Part shown: piece by piece, positions 60,901 to 64,000 of the stretch
How positions within the stretch are numbered: position 1 is the stretch's first letter
Layout: each line of letters opens with the position of its first letter
Origin: Bolinopsis microptera
Taxonomy: Eukaryota; Ctenophora; Tentaculata; Lobata; Bolinopsidae
Assembly (NCBI RefSeq): GCF_026151205.1
Contig: NC_087074.1
Location: 5,580,001-5,644,000 of the forward strand
Length of the DNA stretch: 64,000 nt
Reading direction: 5' to 3'
Made by a program: the position numbers and the translations under genes
The notes under the pieces: generated by a model
Databases searched by the model: none
Told to the model about the DNA's origin: nothing
What the model saw: the letters and a program-made list of their open reading frames with translations, nothing else

Positions 60901-63075
60901 AATTTCATTTTTTTGAATTTCTTTCGCCAGTATTCCATTTCTATACACTCATCAAAACGCTTAAAAAACAATTAAAATGTCCATATTGGTCGAGCGCGCT
61001 TCACGAGTCACATGTTGAGGCTTTTAACAGGTAATTTTATCAGTTATTTCAAAATTACGTAACTTACCTAATTCTCCATTGGATTATAAATGGCTTGCAT
61101 TTGCTATTTACTTCGCTAAACTTTATTTGCGCTAAACCATCCGCTACTACGGAAATAAAGTTAAAAATCGTTTTTTGTTTGAGATTTACTAGATATCATG
61201 GAAAAACTATAAAACTATAATATTAAGTAGGTAATACTTAGTCTTACCCCCTCTATAGCAGCATCGTGGATAACTTCAGTCTCTTCGATTGACTGTCGTA
61301 TCTCTTCAATCGCTTCCTAAACATATTATGATTATTGTGTACGCCGAATGATATTTATCATTTTGAAGTGCCAGTCACCTACTCATAATATTAACCTCCT
61401 GTTTATGCACATATATGGTCTTTAAATACCAAATTTATACCATAATGTTCAGTGCTGCTGTCAACTTGACGGAGTAAGTAATCCCACCTGTAGTGGGGTG
61501 TGGCGGTCCCTGGCGGCGTTTGCTAAGCTCGTCATGTTCTGGACCGCCGACATGGCGGCGTCTTTAACGGTGCCGACGGCGTGGTCCACGTGGTCACACG
61601 AACATTCCATACAGTATCTGTGTAGTTCGGAGTTTACTGTAACAATTAAGAGTCTACTGTATCAATTTAAGAGTCTATACTTGTGACAGTTAGGGAGTCA
61701 ACTGTAGTAGTTCGTATAAATTGAGTAGGTTGCTGTATAGTAGTAGTTTTAAATCATGGTATTTCTGGAGTACTGCTATAATTTATAAACTATAATCCGG
61801 ATTATAAACTGACACCTGATTACACTTGTGACAAAACATGTCACGGATTATAAACTGACACCTGATTACAGTTGTGACAATACATGTCACGGATCTTGTT
61901 GTGACCGTAGCACATCTCGTAGTTCTTAGCTTTCTCCCGGTCCGTATTATTGTCCGCATTTTCTTCCGCACCGTTGCCCTCAGCTTGAGCATCTGGACAT
62001 ATCTCCAAGACGGCCGATAGGAATCTGTCCGCCAGAAAGTCCATGGGGAAATTCGAAACATTTCCACCCGGAACGTTAACCTCCTGTGAATTACAATAAA
62101 TTACATTTCATATAATATAACGTTAACTTAACCTCCTGTGAATTACAATAAATTACATTTCATATAATATGTTGCTTCATACGTTAACCTCCTGTGAATT
62201 ACAATAAATTACATTTCATATAATATGTTACTTCATAAATTTAAGGCAATTCCCAGATGGATAACTCGCTACAATGTTTATATTTTAAAAAGCGTTTAAA
62301 ATTGAAACAGTTTAGCTGGTAGGTGTTGCCGACCTGTACCACGGTACATAAAGACCGGGTTAAAAGACCCACGTTACTTATTACTTAAAGAGTCAGACCC
62401 TCCCTCTAACGCTACCATCCCTATAACTCCGCAATGTTTAAATCTCTCCCGTTTGGTGCAGATGTCTCTCTTTGATGAATTTACTCGGCGAAGAATGTTC
62501 TAATTTTAGCAACTTAACCTGGTACTTACCTCTTTGCAAGTGGGACAGGTTAGGGTGTGGACGAACAGCTCGTCTCCGCACATTCCTTTGAGGCATTCTT
62601 GACAGAACGAGTGGAGACAGGGCAGCGCACGTGGCTGAAATGGTTTCTCTTTCAACAATTTTTTTCTCTTTCAACAATTTGTTTCTCTTTCAACATTGTC
62701 GCACGGCAACACCACGCTGTCACGGGTGGGACTATCAACGTTAATATGACACAGTTCTTATGATATAAGAGCCGGGTCATTTTAAGATGTTATATTATAT
62801 ATATGCAATTTTAAAATACCACAAATACCCAAAAGTTTACTGGCTATTGTCGATTTTTCACTTCCCTCTAAAGAGGTACCGACAAATACTGTATAAATGT
62901 CATAATAGCCGTGGGTTTACTACGTGTGATCTGTCAAATTCGATGTAATAAATATTCAGTTTATCAATCAATTGATGGGCTGGTTAATAATAACCTCGCG
63001 AAGTTGAGATTTGCAGATGTTACAAGTGAACTGGTTTAGTAGCTGAGTTTCCAGACCCATGCTGGAGCCGGCCAT
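36823..63075 (-). CDS. TRIM-NHL protein (RING, B-box 2, coiled coil, NHL propeller), 17 exons
   Basis: Proteins of this type are usually E3 ubiquitin ligases or RNA-binding post-transcriptional regulators. Exons on the minus strand, 5' to 3': 62995-63075, 62530-62634, 61860-62083, 61488-61617, 61248-61316, 60081-60251, 57149-57250, 56291-56687, 55962-56183, 55695-55839, 54822-54966, 52441-52540, 39406-39501, 39161-39235, 38535-38701, 37948-38088, 36823-36960. All phases agree and give 836 codons with no internal stop. The start is the first ATG (MAGSSMGLETQLLNQ) just before the RING. The C-terminus is probably short of one closing strand. Intron 12 is 12.9 kb and contains two protease genes and a retroelement. 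The acceptor chosen for the exon at 54,966 is the least certain junction. Ortholog not resolved (TRIM2/3/71-like architecture, but no clear filamin domain). Confidence 0.85.
37110..37315. repeat. 49-bp intronic repeat, about 4 copies
   Basis: Units with TCTAAATTCGGGATCTAGAT followed by AATACTATAATAGTGTTCAA, in the TRIM intron between exons 16 and 17. The first copy lacks CTATAATA. Confidence 0.85.
37587..37666. repeat. CCACGTGATCAGA repeat x6
   Basis: A tandem 13-14-bp unit carrying an E-box-like CACGTG next to TGATCA, with one CGCGTG variant, in the TRIM intron. Confidence 0.85.
39507..40026. other. intron and 3' flank of the first protease gene
   Basis: AT-rich. It contains the intron start upstream of TRIM exon 13 and the 3' flank of the protease at 40,027. 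No clear structured element. Confidence 0.35.
40027..41811 (-). CDS. secreted papain-like cysteine protease with large C-terminal extension (copy 1)
   Basis: 594 residues in a single exon. The start is the ATG in front of the signal peptide MKLFLLLALLPLLAQAQ; the frame is open 40 codons further upstream but without a better start. The papain (C1) core carries Q63, CGSC with catalytic Cys70 (codon 41,604-41,602), SIQNFMNC, His211 in GSHANSIIGY, and QESYGKGWG at 226-234. Compared with papain there is one extra residue between Gln and Cys, Gly replaces the invariant Trp after Cys, and Glu227 stands where the catalytic Asn is expected. About 320 residues follow, containing W-rich blocks (KWSLVSSELGKPLL, ERWTLERDQI), perhaps a beta-trefoil-like module (inference). 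It lies on the same strand inside TRIM intron 12 and is a tandem paralog of the gene at 44,007. Extracellular or granule location inferred. Confidence 0.9.
   Translation of the reverse strand: MKLFLLLALLPLLAQAQEEEMSDTEEDREKADVVDDWWWNDQASIPDYFDNSNRGVVSSAIYQGATCGSCGQVSGTQALEARIALVSENWVPYSIQNFMNCDGRVCVGTQPYRMAALARNSNWIVPRDELPYTKNACRAWGEGKSGCDCGHKMGNKYSNVLDDQFVFIGPTVPAHTEKELKHALQTGPAVTTYTRSGAKKLGAKCKNGGSHANSIIGYNKESFIIQESYGKGWGNFKNGTWETEADDICGKAILSKAYFTVIFYDYDRANAYYSEVDGEESGLLYLVIDASLSFTEKDLSNIGLAKNRCAFMGEHCKGVYKATDGEIKLVSSVSKNGKKNKKGSKNIVTYYRKKQMVIYLKNEESNSYLTIVGKKHPKLGMNSKKKAAPFFTSYGRIISYRRPEYHVVDNRLVKIEGDIKDSRIIDQSNTWALNDCNLKNAGSGESLDLLEDGVGGNPTNLDSQSQRFSIGISGKWSLVSSELGKPLLKNKKTNAFTFIEASKTNEAEFRWNAQQITSSLGKPFNANFEQDSGYFEFSQDPKNAVTPTGCKLVKQADHTTRLALVKKRKKYHFKMAHNVDEQFGERWTLERDQI
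41812..44006. other. spacer between the two protease genes
   Basis: AT-rich. An 80-codon plus-strand frame at 42,569-42,811 (start ATGATGGCGATG; includes LVDLLVWTMIVQSSFDDIF and ICERFADFIGLELV) and one at 42,119-42,340 look somewhat protein-like but match nothing I know. No repeats of note. Confidence 0.35.
42569..42811 (+). CDS. hypothetical 80-residue ORF (weak)
   Basis: Starts at the first of three clustered ATG codons and ends in LELVT. Moderately hydrophobic N-terminal half, then FEPNNLLKELFKQTNVWLF. No signal peptide, domain or neighbouring splice signal is recognised. Antisense to the protease cluster and the TRIM intron. It could be a small gene, an exon or chance; the last is quite possible. 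Confidence 0.2.
   Translation: MMAMPQLPASIRVLCARRLVQLVDLLVWTMIVQSSFDDIFEPNNLLKELFKQTNVWLFSSGNTRQICERFADFIGLELVT
44007..45923 (-). CDS. secreted papain-like cysteine protease with large C-terminal extension (copy 2)
   Basis: 638 residues in one exon, beginning with the signal peptide MTLLSILALVPILSFAQ. It is a paralog of the gene at 40,027 along its whole length. The core has Q90, CGAC with catalytic Cys97, SIQNFMNC, His237 in CSHANSVIGY and QESYGKGWG with Glu253 at the papain Asn position, so both copies share the Asn-to-Glu change, the Trp-to-Gly change and the extra residue before Cys. Differences from copy 1 include a longer acidic pro-segment, a lysine run GKKKKKKK at about residue 370, and an inserted loop EITITKKKSRT in the C-terminal part. 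The 2.2-kb spacing and same orientation indicate tandem duplication. Both copies keep open frames and conserved cores, so both are probably functional. Confidence 0.9.
   Translation of the reverse strand: MTLLSILALVPILSFAQELDDLKMAKKGNSELGALIMWIRKEITETEEDKEEAEFVDDWWLTHQGLTNEGPIPTYLDNHKRGVVSQAIHQGVTCGACGQVSGVQALEARIALVSENWVSYSIQNFMNCDGRICIGTQPYRMATQVRNSNWIVPKDELPWTKSECKKWGEGKTKCLCGHKMGNYTNVLDDQFVFIGPTVPAQTKEKLKLALQTGPATTCYTRSGAKKLGVQCKNGCSHANSVIGYTQDTLLIQESYGKGWGKFGNGTWETNIEGTCGEAILNKAYFTVIFYDYDRANAYYHEDEMVESELSFLEYEPGLHFTEKDLNNIGTAKNRCAFLGVYCKGVYKTLEEGFKLISSISKKGKKKKKKKNIPNLVTYYRKKQMVIYLQNDATETYLQLKHTNKMKQSYPKLVMSSNVKKAAPFFTSYGRLISYQYPQYHLVDNRLVKIEGDIKDSRIIDQSNTWALDDCNLQNRATGKSLDLKEITITKKKSRTIEYGITGNPTNMNSDSQRFGVGISQKWSLVSSKLGRPLLHDKKTRLQTFSQPGGKLNEAKFRWNAQQIVSSLGKPFDRNFEKDPGYFEFSGDPDNAVVPTGCKLVKEADKANRLVLMRKNSVRMAHGVVDDASERWTLQRGQI
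46124..46200. repeat. 17-bp repeat x4 at the left end of the retroelement
   Basis: ACCCCCTTTACTATTAT is repeated about four times, the last variant continuing CCCCCTTTGGTACACG. Confidence 0.85.
46218..46276. other. paired GC-rich hairpins with GAA loops
   Basis: GTGCACGC-GAA-GCGTGCAC (46,218-46,236) is followed directly by a stem CCGGAGGCGGCGGCC (46,242-46,256), loop GAA, and its complement (46,260-46,274), then TTTTT. It is strikingly GC-rich for this AT-rich window. Both stems have the same three-base loop. Origin unknown. Confidence 0.8.
47504..49015 (+). pseudogene. Penelope-like reverse transcriptase with GIY-YIG endonuclease, 5'-truncated and frameshifted
   Basis: From 47,711 a 434-codon frame carries the RT palm (PTGGSLCVQLANI, then YIDD at 47,828-47,839), the thumb, the Cys motif C-x4-C-x2-C (PCRKKNCATC) and a GIY-YIG nuclease (IIYLIRCKLCEKPYVGKST, RFGEHR), ending at TGA 49,013-49,015. 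Upstream the same frame extends to 47,582 (INCDWLVDLVDIS), then homology continues in another frame (FPKHKEMFLKEKFEIVE, from about 47,530), so a frameshift lies near 47,580-47,590. RT fingers and any upstream domain are absent. The GIY-YIG plus Cys motif is diagnostic of the endonuclease-positive Penelope class. This copy cannot encode a full enzyme. Confidence 0.88.
49421..49490. repeat. 70-bp inverted repeat, left arm
   Basis: Contains GATTGACCGTTCTCAAATGC and TCGGTCGCTCGCTTTTCCCA. It is reverse-complementary to 49,699-49,768 with one mismatch. Part of the 3' end of the Penelope-like element. Confidence 0.9.
49699..49768. repeat. 70-bp inverted repeat, right arm
   Basis: Inverse partner of 49,421-49,490, separated by a 208-bp spacer and immediately adjacent to the right 29-bp direct repeat. 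Confidence 0.9.
49797..52440. other. TRIM intron 12, no further gene seen
   Basis: About 2.6 kb of AT-rich sequence between the retroelement and TRIM exon 12. No motif-bearing frames. Confidence 0.45.
52541..54821. other. TRIM intron 11, nothing seen
   Basis: Contains short runs such as AAGTCAACAT/TTTCAACGTATTT repeats near 54,240-54,300 and chance frames only. Confidence 0.4.
55252..55724 (-). repeat. 47-bp repeat duplicating the donor of TRIM exon 10 (9 copies)
   Basis: On the minus strand each unit contains the last 29 exonic bases (GATACTATCTCCAGATACCG ... ATATCAG) followed by intronic GTACTATAGATTTAGTTA. The rightmost copy is the real exon end (55,695-55,723); eight more follow in the intron. 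Some units carry an additional partial duplication of CAG|GTACTATAG. Confidence 0.9.
55695..61316 (-). CDS. TRIM gene, coiled-coil and charged linker exons
   Basis: Exon 5 (EAIEEIRQSIEETEVIHDAA) and exon 6 (IRALKHRKKDLLEELNDLR) form a B-box C-terminal coiled coil. Exon 7 (EEELCDALYRLCNKSYVIVT) and the start of exon 8 (KVDYEFKPKMLAHALESI) match the end of that region in TRIM proteins. Exon 8 then becomes an acidic stretch and an internal repeat of five-residue AREEx units (about 11 copies, varied as ARDEL, EREEK, AKKEI), followed by KE-rich exon 9 and basic exon 10. The AREE repeat is unusual for a TRIM linker and would extend a single charged helix. Confidence 0.8.
56855..57172 (-). repeat. 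45-bp repeat duplicating the donor of TRIM exon 7 (7 copies)
   Basis: On the minus strand each unit has the exon tail CTTACGTTATAGTAACTAAG followed by intronic GTATTATTAATGAATTTGTA. The authentic exon end is at 57,149; six further donor copies lie at 45-bp steps (one 47-bp step) in the intron. Confidence 0.9.
57276..59524. repeat. 60-bp hairpin satellite, about 37 copies
   Basis: Exact 60-bp periodicity, with each unit containing GTATGTATGTATACACATAA. Within a unit ATTATGTGTAT pairs with ATACACATAAT to form a hairpin with a loop of about 13 bp. Units vary mainly at two sites (GCGTAT/GTGTAT and AAATAATG/AAATTATG). The last several units have an ATATTATG junction instead. The array lies in TRIM intron 6, only about 25 bp from the acceptor of exon 7. 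Confidence 0.95.
59525..60080. other. TRIM intron 6 remainder, nothing seen
   Basis: Unique AT-rich sequence between the satellite and exon 6. Confidence 0.4.
60738..60825. repeat. 18-bp intronic repeat, about 5 copies
   Basis: GTACAGGTTCCTTTGTAA is repeated with one shortened unit. It contains ACAG|GT but is not at an identified exon edge. Confidence 0.85.
61488..63075 (-). CDS. TRIM gene, RING and B-box exons
   Basis: Exon 1 ends FTCNICKSQLRE and exon 2 continues PRALPCLHSFCQECLKG ... TCPTCKE. Together they give C-x2-C, C-x-H-x2-C-x2-C and C-x2-C, a C3HC4 RING whose intron falls between the first Cys pair and the rest. Exon 3 plus exon 4 give a type-2 B-box: CYGH, then YCHNC, CMEC and CDHVDH, spaced C-x2-H-x7-C-x2-C-x4-C-x2-C-x3-H-x2-H. 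That spacing requires the donor GT|GTCAGT at 61,860 and the acceptor CTACACAG at 61,618, which also restores phase. A RING predicts E3 ligase activity. The linker between RING and B-box is about 67 residues and only one B-box is visible. Confidence 0.85.
61797..61889 (-). repeat. 46-bp duplication of the donor of TRIM exon 3
   Basis: The last part of exon 3 (CCGTGACATGTATTGTCACA ... AATCAGGT) and the following intron GTCAGTTTATAAT are duplicated once in tandem with three differences. The two donors are 46 bp apart, so use of the second would shift the frame and destroy the B-box. Confidence 0.9.
62072..62227 (-). repeat. tandem triplication of the acceptor of TRIM exon 3
   Basis: Three copies (spacing 52 and 56 bp) of intronic AATTTATTGTAATTCACAG followed by exonic GAGGTTAACG. 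The acceptor next to the exon is at 62,084; two further TTCACAG|GAGGTTAA copies lie upstream in the intron. Confidence 0.9.
62644..62697 (-). repeat. 18-bp repeat x3 just upstream of the acceptor of TRIM exon 2
   Basis: TTTCTCTTTCAACAATTT (plus strand) occurs three times. On the minus strand it ends about 10 bp before the TTTCAG acceptor of exon 2. Confidence 0.8.
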
Positions 63076-64000
63076 GTTTACCGTTTATACGCACTATTTG
63101 CTATTGTTACTGAGGTTACCATGTAGATCGAGATCTAGTTATTGAGGTCACGAAGTTGAGCTTCGGTACGTTGCTAAAGAATAATCAACCCGATCATCTA
63201 CATTAATCAGGTTTAACAAATCACAAAGTTTAAACGCAAAATTGGTTAAAATTCACCGAGGATATTAAACGAATACACTGTAAAAATGTTGCGAACAAAT
63301 GTCTGGAAAGCTTCACGCGACACAAGATGGTGTGACACACGAAACACAATGTAATACATGACAAGATAGCAAGTATTATACACGCGACCAGAAGCTGATT
63401 ATGCATGTGTTGAGCATGCAGGCATTTCAAGCTTATCATAATACAATCGCGTCAGCATTTTTAATAATTATAGATTGAGATGATAATGGGGAAACTCTAC
63501 CAGATCAATGTTTAGCACCATGTTGGTCAGGTCTTTAAGAGTGTGTGGTTCGCATGGATAACAAGATATAAGAGAATGGTATCTTTAAATTGGCGTGCAT
63601 GGAGCAGTTGTACTATTTCTGACTGATTATTTGTGATTGTTTTATCAGCTGCTGCACAGCTTCCACATCAATTTATTATAGAAGTTAATATTAAATATCA
63701 TTAAAACGTGGCGCCTGAATAAAACTTCGTGGCCGTCCCTTGAAATGACAAATTGTTATCATGTCACAGTTATACACGTGATCTTCATTACTGCTAAGGT
63801 CTTGGACTCCATCGTTAACTGTAACAGTTGCCATCGAGATAATTTGCGTTTACGACTATTACAATGCTTCGTAACCCACACTACACAATACATTTCCTTT
63901 GGAACATATTTAAAGCTTTTGCTTCGTCCGAGTTCAACCGGTGAGTTAGAATCGGAAAATCGCTAAATTGTTGGGAAAATCGCTAAATTGCCCTTATATA
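63076..64000. other. upstream flank of the TRIM gene
   Basis: AT-rich sequence 5' of the TRIM start codon that must hold its promoter and 5' UTR. I see no distinct promoter motif, CpG island or further coding exon. Confidence 0.4.

Noticed and set aside
61814-61860. Donor CAG|GTGTCA in phase 0 at the end of TRIM exon 3
   Set aside because: Phase 0 does not fit the next exon; GT|GTCAGT joined to the acceptor at 61,618 gives perfect B-box spacing.

Overview
This is eukaryotic, almost certainly non-vertebrate metazoan DNA. It is AT-rich, has GT-AG introns and very long non-coding stretches, and carries animal gene families: an ASK-type MAP3K, a RING/B-box/NHL TRIM protein, secreted papain-like proteases and a Penelope-like retroelement. 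I cannot fix the phylum from sequence alone; a sponge, cnidarian, ctenophore or other marine invertebrate would all fit.

Layout. 1-6.3 kb is repeat-rich. It holds several tandem and dispersed duplications and a 3.5-kb element capped by homopolymeric G/C runs and filled with GACATTGGA-type and TCC-type arrays; short protein-like minus-strand fragments sit on both sides of it. 6.3-15.5 kb shows no supportable gene apart from a 38-bp minisatellite and small repeats. 15.5-33.9 kb (+ strand) is an ASK/MAP3K5-family kinase gene rebuilt from 14 phase-consistent exons, with a possible extra first exon at 15,500. 36.8-63.1 kb (- strand) is a TRIM-NHL gene rebuilt from 17 exons whose phases all agree (836 codons), reading RING, B-box 2, coiled coil, charged linker, then about six NHL blades. 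The two large genes converge. The 12.9-kb intron between TRIM exons 12 and 13 contains two intronless, secreted papain-like cysteine protease genes on the same strand (40,027-41,811 and 44,007-45,923) and a 5'-truncated, frameshifted Penelope-like element (46.1-49.8 kb).

Two patterns stand out. First, tandem repeats repeatedly coincide with splice junctions. In at least seven places the repeat unit contains the end or start of an exon plus its splice site, or begins exactly at it, so extra copies of the donor or acceptor sit in the intron. Most of these junctions read CAG|GT, as expected if splice-site-containing segments are duplicated in tandem, and one duplicated acceptor would add 11 in-frame codons to the kinase. 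Second, three to four unrelated inverted-repeat elements share the same architecture: a G homopolymer at the left end, the matching C homopolymer at the right end, a unique inverted repeat inside, and in two cases a clean target duplication (CATAGCA, TTAA). They may form an undescribed class of non-autonomous mobile hairpin elements.

No genes can be assigned with confidence outside the kinase, the TRIM protein, the two proteases and the retroelement. All exon boundaries are read by eye from splice consensus, reading phase and family conservation, without transcript evidence.
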